A stretch of 64,000 nt of DNA from GWF2-33-9 sp964500435. Its GTDB lineage: Bacteria; Bacteroidota; Ignavibacteria; Kapaibacteriales; UBA2268. The position numbers were made by a program, and so were the translations under genes. Position 1 is the stretch's first letter; every line of letters begins with the position of its first letter. Of the stretch, positions 53,828 through 62,466 are shown piece by piece. Below the pieces are notes generated by a model, which saw nothing but the letters and a program-made list of their open reading frames with translations, made no database searches and was not told where the DNA came from. The stretch lies in the NCBI GenBank assembly GCA_964500435.1, contig CAZCNL010000013.1, forward strand, positions 1 to 64,000, given 5' to 3'.

Positions 53828-54922
53828 TTAATTACATCCGTTAATTGTTAAACATTCCCGTCTTTTTGGGTAATTCCGTCTTATTTCTTGAAAAACTTTT
53901 TTTCTTTCAAAAATAGTCAAATTACAAAAAAGTTTGAAATTATCAAAATCACTTTCAAATTTTCTATTGTTGTCTATTGTTTTAGCAATCTGCAAATTGC
54001 TTTCGAATTCTTTTATAGTTTTTAGTTTGATGCCTTTCATTTCTTCGTCGAAAATTGAATAATCTGGTATTATGCCCGTAAAATTTTGAAAATGTTTCAA
54101 TACTTGCATAGCTCCTTTCAATTTGCCATCATAAGAATAACCAGCCAAATGTGGTGTTGCGATTAATGAATTTTCAACCAAAAATGGATTGAAATCGGGC
54201 TCGTTTTCCCAAACATCAATAGCAACGAAAATCCTTGTTTGTTTGATTTTGTCAACCAACGAGGTTTCGTCAAGGACGCCACCACGAGAAGTATGGATTA
54301 GGAGAGCATTTTCTTTTAACTTCATCAATAAATCTTGATTTAGCAATTTGTAAGTCGAATATTTACACGTAAGAGTTAAAGGTACGTGATTTGTAATTAT
54401 ATCGCAATTTTCAAAAATTTCTTCTAATTCTTTATGTTTCACAAATTCTGGGAATTCAGCACCAAAATCAAATAAAGGCGGGTCATTAATCCAAACCTCG
54501 AGTCCAAGAGCATTGGAATATTCTGCAACTAATTTACCAATATTTCCATACCCAATAATTCCAATTCGTTTTTTATTTAAATTACATTTTATTTCATTTT
54601 GCCACTTCAAAATTGTATACACAACATATTCCGCAACAGAATTGGCATTGCTCCCTGGTGCAGAAAAATATGCAATATTATTTGATTGAAGGTAATTAAT
54701 ATCTAAATGGTCGATTCCAGAAGTGGATGTCGCTATAAATACTACATCTGTTCCTAAAAGCAGATCTTTATTTACTTTAACAGTTGACCTTATAAAAAGA
54801 TGAGTTATTGAGTTATTTTTTAGTATATAATTATTAATTTCATTAGCTGGAAGTACAATTGTCGGGCATTTCGAATTTAATGCTTCAAAAATAAATGGAA
54901 TATTTTTATCTGACAGTATCAT
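53828..54922 (-). CDS. pdxB: Erythronate-4-phosphate dehydrogenase
   Basis: A 364-aa D-isomer-specific 2-hydroxyacid dehydrogenase. The Rossmann motif is IGIIGYGNIGKLVAEY (about 123-138), the substrate-binding Arg/Gly is in LIHTSRGGVLDE, and the catalytic His is in ATPHLAGYSYDGKLKG. The GYS-DGK-GAMQV stretch after that His is characteristic of PdxB rather than of serine-pathway SerA. The enzyme oxidises 4-phosphoerythronate in the DXP-dependent pyridoxal phosphate route. The C-terminal region resembles the PdxB dimerisation domain. The 155-aa membrane protein gene follows immediately. Confidence 0.85.
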   Translation of the reverse strand: MILSDKNIPFIFEALNSKCPTIVLPANEINNYILKNNSITHLFIRSTVKVNKDLLLGTDVVFIATSTSGIDHLDINYLQSNNIAYFSAPGSNANSVAEYVVYTILKWQNEIKCNLNKKRIGIIGYGNIGKLVAEYSNALGLEVWINDPPLFDFGAEFPEFVKHKELEEIFENCDIITNHVPLTLTCKYSTYKLLNQDLLMKLKENALLIHTSRGGVLDETSLVDKIKQTRIFVAIDVWENEPDFNPFLVENSLIATPHLAGYSYDGKLKGAMQVLKHFQNFTGIIPDYSIFDEEMKGIKLKTIKEFESNLQIAKTIDNNRKFESDFDNFKLFCNLTIFERKKVFQEIRRNYPKRRECLTINGCN

Positions 54923-55028
54923 AAAAATGAAAATATTTAATTATTATTTCACGAAAAATTATCTTAATATTTTGAAAAAATTTTGTTATATTGCAAAAAT
55001 AATAAAAACAAATAGATTTAAATTATAA

Positions 55029-55436
55029 ATGAGAATACTTGTTGTAGAAGATTTATTGGTAATGCGGCGTTTGATTGTTAACACTTTGCGCTCAATTGGT
55101 TATGAAGACCTTTTACAAGCAAGTAATGGCGAAGAAGCTCTTGAATTAATCTTTAACCCAGATTCTAAAATTGAATTTGTCTTGACAGATTGGATTATGC
55201 CTGTTATGGACGGCTTAACTTTGGTTAAATTCGTTCGAACAAATCCTGACACTGCTGATTTACCAATAATTATGCTTACATCAATGAACGAAAAAGATAA
55301 TTTAATCGAAGCTATTAAATATAGAGTTAATGATTATATAATCAAACCTTTTACTCCAAAATTATTAAAAGATAAGATAGAACATGTTCTTAAAATAAAG
55401 AAACTGAAATCTGCTAATAAAGAAGAATATAAATAA
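55029..55436 (+). CDS. Single-domain CheY-like response regulator
   Basis: A 135-aa receiver with no output domain. Acidic residues ED (7-8), phospho-acceptor Asp54 in VLTDWIMPVMDG, Thr83 in IIMLTSM and Lys about 106 in YIIKPF are all present, so it can be phosphorylated. A basic, lysine-rich tail follows. It may act on chemotaxis or gliding machinery or as a phosphate shuttle. No cheA or other chemotaxis genes are visible; the nearest kinase-like protein (51275) lacks the His. Confidence 0.93.
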   Translation: MRILVVEDLLVMRRLIVNTLRSIGYEDLLQASNGEEALELIFNPDSKIEFVLTDWIMPVMDGLTLVKFVRTNPDTADLPIIMLTSMNEKDNLIEAIKYRVNDYIIKPFTPKLLKDKIEHVLKIKKLKSANKEEYK

Positions 55437-55450
55437 TTAAAACTGTCTCT

Positions 55451-56722
55451 CTAATTTTTTATATATTCTTTGAATGATGAATTAATCAATCCGGCTTTTT
55501 CCGAAGGCACACTTATTTGAATATCAATGCCAAAATCACCTTCTTCTCGTTCTAAAACATCAGCATTATTATAAATAATATTTAATAAATTCATTTTGGA
55601 ATAAGGAATATGAAGGGCAAATCTTACATTTTGCCTTTCATAAACTTCTTGCATCTTTTCCAGTAAATAATTAATGTTTAAATTCTTTTTTGCTGAAATA
55701 AAAATACTATTGGGATATTCAGATTCAATTTGCTTTATTAATTCTAAATATTCAAGTTGGTCAATTTTATTAAATACATACAAAATAGGTTTTTCCTTAA
55801 TGTCTAATGATTCCAAGGTATCTTTCACAACTTCAATTTGTTCACGAAAGAATTTATCTGAAACATCAATTACATTCAAAATAAAATCGCTTTCGGAAGC
55901 TTCTGCAAGTGTGCTTCTAAAAGACGCCACCAAATGATGAGGTAATTTTCTAATAAAACCTACAGTATCGCTTAAAATTCCTTTTTTACCATTTGGGAAA
56001 GTAAACTGGCGGACAGTTGTGGAAAGAGTTGCAAATAATTTATCTTCAACATAAACATTTGCATCTGTTATCGCATTCATCAAAGTAGATTTCCCAGCAT
56101 TCGTATAACCAACAAGTGCAAATCGTGGGAACCCTTGACGGGCTTTTCTTTGTTCAGCATTTTGCACTTCGATTACTTTTAATTTTTCTTTAAGCATCTG
56201 AATTCGTTTTCGAACCAGCCTTCGGTCAGTTTCGATTTGTGTTTCACCCGGTCCTTTTGTCCCAACTCCACCAAATTGCTTCGATAAATGCGTCCACATT
56301 CTCGATAATCTCGGCAAAAGGTAAAGACTTTGAGCTAATTCAACTTGCAACTGCGATTCCAAGGTTCTTGCGTGTGCTGCAAAAATATCCAAAATTATTC
56401 CACTTCGGTCAAGTACTTTCACTTCTAAAATATTTGATAAATTTCTAACTTGAACAGGTGTTAATTCATTATCAAAAACGACCATTGAACATTTGTTTTC
56501 TTGCAGCAATTCTTTTAATTCCAATACTTTGCCGCTACCAAATAAAGTCGATACACTCGGTTTTTGCAATTCTTGGAAAATTTCTTCTACAACTTCGGCA
56601 CCTGCTGTTTCCACCAGCAATTTTAATTCCTTAAGATGCTCCAAAGCTAAATCTCTATCGGAACCCTTTAGAATAAAAGTTGCAATTATTGCTTTTTCAA
56701 GTGGTTTTTCAACTTCGTACAC
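55451..56722 (-). CDS. hflX: Ribosome-associated GTPase HflX
   Basis: A 423-aa GTPase that splits or rescues stalled 70S ribosomes. The N-terminal HflX domain (about 20-170) has VLELKELLQ and TLFGSGKV. The glycine-rich linker GVGTKGPGETQIETDRRLV (about 149-167) is family-specific. The G domain (about 200-365) has G1 GYTNAGKST, G3 DTVGFI and G4 NKID. It is convergent with the single-domain receiver gene (14-base gap). No hfq is beside it. Confidence 0.95.
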   Translation of the reverse strand: MYEVEKPLEKAIIATFILKGSDRDLALEHLKELKLLVETAGAEVVEEIFQELQKPSVSTLFGSGKVLELKELLQENKCSMVVFDNELTPVQVRNLSNILEVKVLDRSGIILDIFAAHARTLESQLQVELAQSLYLLPRLSRMWTHLSKQFGGVGTKGPGETQIETDRRLVRKRIQMLKEKLKVIEVQNAEQRKARQGFPRFALVGYTNAGKSTLMNAITDANVYVEDKLFATLSTTVRQFTFPNGKKGILSDTVGFIRKLPHHLVASFRSTLAEASESDFILNVIDVSDKFFREQIEVVKDTLESLDIKEKPILYVFNKIDQLEYLELIKQIESEYPNSIFISAKKNLNINYLLEKMQEVYERQNVRFALHIPYSKMNLLNIIYNNADVLEREEGDFGIDIQISVPSEKAGLINSSFKEYIKN

Positions 56723-56964
56723 AATGCTCCCTGTTAATTACTTTTAGACGTATATTTCAATCTTTCAATTTATTTAATTTTTAATGAGAATTTTAATTTC
56801 CAGCTTTTGATTTACATTTAAATTAATCAAATTTACACGAATTTATATAGATTTTTAATTATTTTAAAAAAAATTGAAATTTTTTTACTCTTAAATGTAA
56901 TTTTTTTGTGATATTCTTGTTATTATATATAAGAAAAAGTCAAAATAAAAAAACAGGTGATGTA

Positions 56965-59553
56965 ATGAAAAAATTTTTATTAATTTTTGGTCTTTTGTTC
57001 CTAACTTCTGTATTATATTCTCAATGGGAACCAGTTAACAAAAACCTATTTGGAGGCGATATAATATCACTTGCATCGAACGATTCGTGCCTTTTTGCAG
57101 GAACTACAGGGCACGGCATTTTTGTTTCCACTGATAAAGGTTATTCATGGAGTCAAAGTGGTTTAGAATTTACAAGTGTAACTTCAATACAAATAATTGG
57201 TAAAAATATATTTGCGGCTACGATTGATGCGGGCATCTTTCTTTCGACTGATAATGGAATGTCTTGGGTTGCAAAAAATAATGGTTTGACCAATTTAAAA
57301 GTTTTATCTATTGCTTATCTTTGGAAAAAAATTTTAATAGGTACAAAAGGTGATGGCGTATTTATTTCATCAGATAATGGTAATTCATGGGAGCAAACTG
57401 GCTTAGAAAATACTGAGGTAATGTCTCTTGCTGTAATTGATAATTATATCTATGCTGGAACTAATGGAAACGGGGTATTTGTCTCAAATGATAATGGTAA
57501 TACTTGGTCACAAAAAAATACAGTGTTATCCAATTCAGTTATTTTTTCTTTAGAAAATTTTGGAACTGATATATTAGCCGGTACCCGAGGTGGTATTTTT
57601 CTTTCCACAGATAAGGGTAATTCTTGGACTTTGAAAGGCTTGCAAACTTCCGATGTAATGTCAATAGCTGTTAAGGATTCTATAATTTATGCTGGAACTG
57701 GTGCCGGAATATTTGTCGGTAAAGTTGACGTTATTTATTGGTTTGAAAAAAACAATGGGTTAACTAATTTGGGCGTCCAATCACTCCTTCTTAATGATTT
57801 GGGGTTATTTGCTGGTACTGATGGTGGCGGCATATTCCGTTCCACTGATGATGGAGAATTATGGTCAAAAATCAATGAAAATTTAACTGCGGCTGTTGTT
57901 GAATCTTTAACTTCGAAAGATTCTTTAATATTTGCAGGCTCTGGTGATGGAATATTTTCTATAGGAAAAAATGAAAATTATTGGACTAAAAAGAATTTAA
58001 ATATTCAATATCCTTATATATTATCCTTTGTCCTGAAAGATAATCTTATCTTTGCTGGAACGCAAGGCAACGGTGTTATCGTTTCATCTGATAATGGAAA
58101 CACTTGGACTGAAAAGAATAATGGTTTATCTAACCTTTTTGTGTTTTCGATGGCTGTTAAAGGTGATTTAATTTTTGCCGGAACAGTAGGCAAAGTATAT
58201 GTTTCATCTGATAACGGAAACACTTGGACTGAAAAAGATAATGGATTAACAAATTATCAAATACAATGCTTAGTAATAAATGGTAATAATATCTTTGCAG
58301 GAACAAAAAATGGCATTTTTCTTTCCACAGATAACGGTAATTCTTGGGCAAGACTCGGCTATAAAATTTCTAATGTTATGAGTCTTGCTATTAATGGAAA
58401 TAATATTTTTGCTGGGACAGAAAATGGGATTTATTTATCTACTGATTTTGGAAATTCATGGGTACAAAAAAGCAATGGTATTCCTAATGTAACAGTTTGG
58501 GATCTGTTTATTAATAATAGCAATATTTTTGCTTTCACAAACGGCGGAGTTTTCATTTCGACAGATAATGGGCAATATTGGTTAGAAAAGAATGATGGTT
58601 TAATTAATTACGATATACGTTCTTTTGTTGTAAGTGATACAGTTTTGTACGTTGGAACATACGGAGCAGGTGTATTCCGAGCAAATATTTCTGATTTATT
58701 TATTGATACAAGACCTAATATTTCACAAATCCCAGACCAAATTTTAGAAGAAAATCAAACAAAAGAAGTTGATTTTATTGTTAATGGAAAAGAACCAAAT
58801 AACTTGCAATTTTTTATTTCAAGTAGCAACTCTGTTTTATTACCATCCGATAGTATTCAAATTTCAGGAAGTGATATATATAGAACACTTATAATTTCAC
58901 CAAAAAAGAATAGTAGCGGAGAAAGTATTGTTGTTATTATGGTTACCGATGGAAAAGATTCGGCTTCCACTGAATTTAAAGTAATCGTAAACAAAGCCAT
59001 TAAACCAACAATTTCCGAAATTTCCGACCAAATTATGAAAGAAAACGAAACAAAACAAGTTTATTTCAATGTTAATGGTAAGGAACCTGATAATTTACAA
59101 ATTATAATAACAAGTACAAATTCGGACTTGCTCCCAAAGGATAGTATTCAAGTTTCAGGGAATGGGCTCTATCGTACACTTATTCTATCACCTAAAAAGA
59201 AAAGTAGTGGTGAAAGTTACATAAAAATACAAGTTACTGACGGAAATGATACTGCTTCAACTGAATTTAAAGTTGTTGTTTTGAAATCCAGCAATGTAAT
59301 TGAGCGAAATGAAATACTTTCGAAAATCTATCCTAACCCAGTAAATAACATGCTGACAATTGAACGAACTAATCCAGCACCAGCAATTTTAACCATCACA
59401 AATCAACTTGGACAAACTACATACATCAACACATTTCAAGAAGGCGAACTAACAAAGCAAATACCAATGGAAAATCAATCGTCAGGAATTTATTTTATAA
59501 AGCTATTATATAATGATGGTGTCTCCGAATTCTATAAATTTGTGAAAAAGTAA
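56965..59553 (+). CDS. Secreted 13-repeat Asp-box (BNR) protein with T9SS sorting domain
   Basis: An 862-aa protein from the ATG at 56965 (AGGTGATGT just upstream; the frame extends to a GTG at 56908 that adds no signal-like sequence). Signal peptide FLLIFGLLFLTSVLYSQ. Then about 13 beta-propeller units of about 40 residues with motifs such as STDNGNSW, SSDNGNTW and STDKGYSW; two are degenerate. Two related beta-sandwich modules follow (about 585-680 and 680-770, each with IPDQILEENQTKE-like and SSGES segments). The C-terminal T9SS domain has LSKIYPNPVNNMLTIE, a central LTITNQLGQT and a basic end KFVKK. It probably sits on the cell surface; the ligand is not known. Confidence 0.88.
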   Translation: MKKFLLIFGLLFLTSVLYSQWEPVNKNLFGGDIISLASNDSCLFAGTTGHGIFVSTDKGYSWSQSGLEFTSVTSIQIIGKNIFAATIDAGIFLSTDNGMSWVAKNNGLTNLKVLSIAYLWKKILIGTKGDGVFISSDNGNSWEQTGLENTEVMSLAVIDNYIYAGTNGNGVFVSNDNGNTWSQKNTVLSNSVIFSLENFGTDILAGTRGGIFLSTDKGNSWTLKGLQTSDVMSIAVKDSIIYAGTGAGIFVGKVDVIYWFEKNNGLTNLGVQSLLLNDLGLFAGTDGGGIFRSTDDGELWSKINENLTAAVVESLTSKDSLIFAGSGDGIFSIGKNENYWTKKNLNIQYPYILSFVLKDNLIFAGTQGNGVIVSSDNGNTWTEKNNGLSNLFVFSMAVKGDLIFAGTVGKVYVSSDNGNTWTEKDNGLTNYQIQCLVINGNNIFAGTKNGIFLSTDNGNSWARLGYKISNVMSLAINGNNIFAGTENGIYLSTDFGNSWVQKSNGIPNVTVWDLFINNSNIFAFTNGGVFISTDNGQYWLEKNDGLINYDIRSFVVSDTVLYVGTYGAGVFRANISDLFIDTRPNISQIPDQILEENQTKEVDFIVNGKEPNNLQFFISSSNSVLLPSDSIQISGSDIYRTLIISPKKNSSGESIVVIMVTDGKDSASTEFKVIVNKAIKPTISEISDQIMKENETKQVYFNVNGKEPDNLQIIITSTNSDLLPKDSIQVSGNGLYRTLILSPKKKSSGESYIKIQVTDGNDTASTEFKVVVLKSSNVIERNEILSKIYPNPVNNMLTIERTNPAPAILTITNQLGQTTYINTFQEGELTKQIPMENQSSGIYFIKLLYNDGVSEFYKFVKK
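58081..58250 (+). repeat. Near-identical 120-bp DNA repeat in the Asp-box gene
   Basis: The stretch starting GTTTCATCTGATAATGG at 58081 recurs at 58201 as GTTTCATCTGATAACGG with nearly the same next 30 bases. Spacing is exactly 120 bases (one 40-residue Asp-box unit). DNA-level identity points to a recent duplication or gene conversion. Confidence 0.75.
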
Positions 59554-59613
59554 TTACAACTATTTCATAATTCCATAACTTATTTCAAGTTCAAAACTAT
59601 ATGTGTTTATAAC

Positions 59614-59642
59614 AAAAAACCCCTCAATTGAGGGGTTTTTTT
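59614..59642. terminator. Bidirectional intrinsic terminator
   Basis: A near-perfect palindrome AAAAACCCCTCAATTG and its complement with T-tracts on both strands; it ends the Asp-box gene (plus) and the DUF35 operon (minus). Confidence 0.9.
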
Positions 59643-59661
59643 AAAATAAAAGCATTCGATT

Positions 59662-60054
59662 TTATTTGCAAACTATTGCTTTGTAACCATAATTGATTAT
59701 GCCAGAAACTCCTTCTTGCATAATTTTGCGGAATTTTAATTCAACTTTAGCACCAATTTTAATATCTTCAAATGCAGTATCAGTTATCATAGCAGTAAGC
59801 CTTGCTCCTTCATCTGTTTCAATGATTGCAACTGCATATGGGCTCAACAATTTAAATTGGTCTGAAGGAGTATGAACAATCGTATAAGAAAGAATTGTTC
59901 CTTTTCCGGACAAGTTAATTTTTTCGAAGTTTCTTGTGCCTGTAATAGGTGAAATATATCTATTAGGCAAAGAAATAAATCCATCATCGAATTTCTGAGC
60001 TTCAAGTCTGAAACGATGAGGAATTTCACGTGTATATCTTTGTGAATTAGCCAT
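59662..60054 (-). CDS. DUF35 (OB-fold) protein lacking the zinc-ribbon cysteines
   Basis: A 130-aa DUF35-type protein. The C-terminal OB-fold (about 45-130) is well kept, with KGTILSYTIVHTP, YAVAIIETDEGARLTAMI and IGAKVELKF. The N-terminal part aligns with the usual zinc ribbon, but the four cysteines expected in the KCxxCG and CPxC knuckles are Phe, Asp, Ser and Thr (QKFDDGFISLPNRYISPITG). In archaea a DUF35 protein holds together acetoacetyl-CoA thiolase and HMG-CoA synthase and channels the intermediate. Its ATG overlaps the thiolase stop by one base (TAATG), with GGAGG before it. Confidence 0.82.
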   Translation of the reverse strand: MANSQRYTREIPHRFRLEAQKFDDGFISLPNRYISPITGTRNFEKINLSGKGTILSYTIVHTPSDQFKLLSPYAVAIIETDEGARLTAMITDTAFEDIKIGAKVELKFRKIMQEGVSGIINYGYKAIVCK

Positions 60055-61202
60055 TATATTGCCTCCAAAATATGAACAACAGAACTACCACCACTTCCAC
60101 CCATATTTTGGGTGAGCCCTAAACGAGCGCCTTCGATTTGACGCTTTCCAGCCCGACCTTGCAATTGGAAAGTTGCTTCTATTAATTGAGCAACACCAGT
60201 TGCACCAACGGGATGACCTTTTGCTTTTAATCCACCGCTTGGATTGATAACCACTTTACCGCCATAAGTTGCTTCGCCATTTGCAATTGCTTTTCCTGCA
60301 GTTCCATAATCGAAAAATCCAAGTTCTTCAGCAACAATAATTTCAGCTATTGAGAAACAATCGTGAACTTCTGCAAATTGAATATCTTTTGGCGAAACGC
60401 CCGCAGCTTTATAAGCTCTTTCTGCTGATAAACGAACTGCATCAATTCGTGTTAAATCTTTATGGTCATGTAATGCAATTGGTCCAGTTGCGGCACCAAC
60501 TCCTTTAATTTTTACGGGTTTATCAGTAAATTTATGTGCGATTTCGAGCGGGGCAAGTATAATTGCCGCTGCTCCATCTGTGATTGGCGAACAATCAAGC
60601 AAACCAAATGGGTCTGCAACTTTTGTTGCTTTCAACACATCTTTCAATGTAATTTCAAAAGGATATTGAGCATAAGGATTATGGACAGCATGTTTATGAT
60701 TTTTAATTGGAACAGCAGCAAGTTCTTCACGAGTAAGGCCATAACGCTGCATATATACTTGTGCCATCATAGCATAAAGCCCTGGGAATGTAACTCCATT
60801 ATATGCTTCGTATTCTTGGTCAGCAGCAGTTGCAAGCACAAAAGTACCATCATCTGCATCCCACATTTTTTCTACTCCTCCAACCAAAACAATATCAGAG
60901 GCTCCTGAAGCAATTTCGTAATATCCCATACGAACAGCCTGACTACCAGACGAGCAAGCAGATTCAACACGAGCAGCGGGCACCCCGACTTGTCCGATAT
61001 AATCTGCCATTACTGAAGCAAGATGCTCTTGATAATTATAAAGACCACCTGACATTGCTCCAACGTATAGAGAATCTATTTTTTCAACTTTTGCATCTTC
61101 CATTGCTTTCAAAGCAGCTTCGGCGAAAATGTCTCGAACATTTTGGTCCCATAATTCGCCAAATTTTGTAAGTCCAACACCAATAATTGCTACTTCTCTC
61201 AT
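60054..61202 (-). CDS. Acetoacetyl-CoA thiolase, archaeal/SCPx type
   Basis: A 382-aa thiolase-fold enzyme. The nucleophilic Cys83 is in VESACSSGSQAVRMG; the second-site residues are EVHDCFSIAEI and the GGLKAKGHPVGATG block at about 330-345 with the catalytic His. It probably joins two acetyl-CoA to acetoacetyl-CoA. The type is the short-chain SCPx/archaeal form, not the bacterial AtoB form. The gene lies between HMG-CoA synthase and DUF35 in a tight minus-strand operon, preceded by a strong AGGAGG. Confidence 0.88.
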   Translation of the reverse strand: MREVAIIGVGLTKFGELWDQNVRDIFAEAALKAMEDAKVEKIDSLYVGAMSGGLYNYQEHLASVMADYIGQVGVPAARVESACSSGSQAVRMGYYEIASGASDIVLVGGVEKMWDADDGTFVLATAADQEYEAYNGVTFPGLYAMMAQVYMQRYGLTREELAAVPIKNHKHAVHNPYAQYPFEITLKDVLKATKVADPFGLLDCSPITDGAAAIILAPLEIAHKFTDKPVKIKGVGAATGPIALHDHKDLTRIDAVRLSAERAYKAAGVSPKDIQFAEVHDCFSIAEIIVAEELGFFDYGTAGKAIANGEATYGGKVVINPSGGLKAKGHPVGATGVAQLIEATFQLQGRAGKRQIEGARLGLTQNMGGSGGSSVVHILEAI

Positions 61203-61211
61203 TTTGCCTCC

Positions 61212-62258
61212 TTAATTGTTAAATTGAATTTTTTTACGATATGCAACATATTGACCGTAAGTCAAATAAATTCTATTTGCTTTTAATTGGTCCCAAATAT
61301 GAGGAGCTCTGTTTTGTACGTCAACTATTTTGTCTGTTGCTTCGAAAATGAATGAATCGCTACCAGCACCTGAACCAAATGAAACAAGCAATGCTTTTTC
61401 ACCAGGTTTCAAAATGTCTAAAATAGCTGAAAATCCAGTAATCGAAGAACCCGAATAAGTATTACCCATTAAACTGACAACAAGCCCTTGTTGCATTTGT
61501 TCTGGAGTAAAGCCTAATGTTTTGCCTGCTTTTCTGGGGAAACGTCCATTTGGCATATGAAATACTGCATGAGCAAAATCAGATGCTTTCAAATTTGCTT
61601 TTTCCATCACAATACTTGCTGCATTTAAAACATGTTTAAAATAAGCGGGGTCACCTGTAAATCTACCACCATGACGTGGATACATTTGAGCCTCACGTCG
61701 CCAAAAGTCAGCTGTATCTGTTGCATAAGAATGAGTAGCAATAACATTTGCTATAACATTTTCAGTTCCAAAAATAAATGCGCTACCACCAGCAGAAGCG
61801 GCAAATTCCAAAGCATCACCAGGAGCACCTTGCGAAGTATCCGCTCCAATACCCATTGCATATTCCATATTTCCTGATTTTACATGACTGTATGCTACAA
61901 ACATTGCTTCGCTACCTGCTTTGCAAGCAAATTCGAAATCTGCTGTATGGACATGAGGTCCTATACCTAATGCATCTGCGAGAATAGTACCCGATGGTTT
62001 CACCACATAAGGATGAGACTCGGAACCAATATAAACTGCACCGATTTTTTGCGGGTCAATTTGTGCTCTTTGAACGGCATACTTTGCGGCTTGTACTGCA
62101 ATGGTCAATGAATCTTCGTCACGACCGGGAACAGTTTTTTCCGTAAGCAATAATCCATTTTCAATTGAAGAGGCATCATCACCCCATTGATCGGCTATAG
62201 TACTAATTTTTATGCTATATCTTGGAACATATGAACCATAGCCTACTATACCTACCAT
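61212..62258 (-). CDS. Hydroxymethylglutaryl-CoA synthase, archaeal type
   Basis: A 348-aa HMG-CoA synthase-like enzyme. The catalytic Cys112 is in FEFACKAGSEAM, the Glu in GSESHPYVVKPSG (about 80), and the His in FHMPNGRFPRKAGKTLGF (about 235). The sequence style is archaeal rather than eukaryotic or firmicute. It makes HMG-CoA from acetoacetyl-CoA and acetyl-CoA, the entry to mevalonate. The ATG at 62258 has GGAG five bases upstream; the longer GTG frame at 62264 overlaps that motif. The thiolase gene follows after 9 bases. No HMG-CoA reductase is in this window. Confidence 0.86.
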   Translation of the reverse strand: MVGIVGYGSYVPRYSIKISTIADQWGDDASSIENGLLLTEKTVPGRDEDSLTIAVQAAKYAVQRAQIDPQKIGAVYIGSESHPYVVKPSGTILADALGIGPHVHTADFEFACKAGSEAMFVAYSHVKSGNMEYAMGIGADTSQGAPGDALEFAASAGGSAFIFGTENVIANVIATHSYATDTADFWRREAQMYPRHGGRFTGDPAYFKHVLNAASIVMEKANLKASDFAHAVFHMPNGRFPRKAGKTLGFTPEQMQQGLVVSLMGNTYSGSSITGFSAILDILKPGEKALLVSFGSGAGSDSFIFEATDKIVDVQNRAPHIWDQLKANRIYLTYGQYVAYRKKIQFNN

Positions 62259-62433
62259 ACACACTCCAATATATTTAATTAATAAAATGTTATTTTGTTA
62301 TTTAATAAAAATTTAATAGAAATTTTCTTTATTTTCATTTATTTTTATAATTCTCATCTTTCAAAAAAATATTCTAATTCAATGAATAATTAAAATTTAA
62401 TAGGTAAAAGCCAAAGTAATAAAGATATTGTTA

Positions 62434-62466
62434 TTCGATGAAAGTTTCACTACTTTATTCATCGAA
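62434..62466 (-). other. Hairpin overlapping the acyl-CoA dehydrogenase stop
   Basis: TTCGATGAA (62434-62442) pairs perfectly with TTCATCGAA (62458-62466). The right arm codes the last residues and stop of the dehydrogenase. No long T-tract follows, so it may be a weak terminator or a 3' stabilising stem. Confidence 0.5.

Noticed and set aside
57100..58700. CRISPR-like regular repetition
   Set aside because: The periodicity is 40 codons of an Asp-box propeller in one frame, not spacers between identical direct repeats.
60534..61171. Long plus-strand frames over the thiolase gene
   Set aside because: They are antisense to a complete thiolase with conserved catalytic residues.
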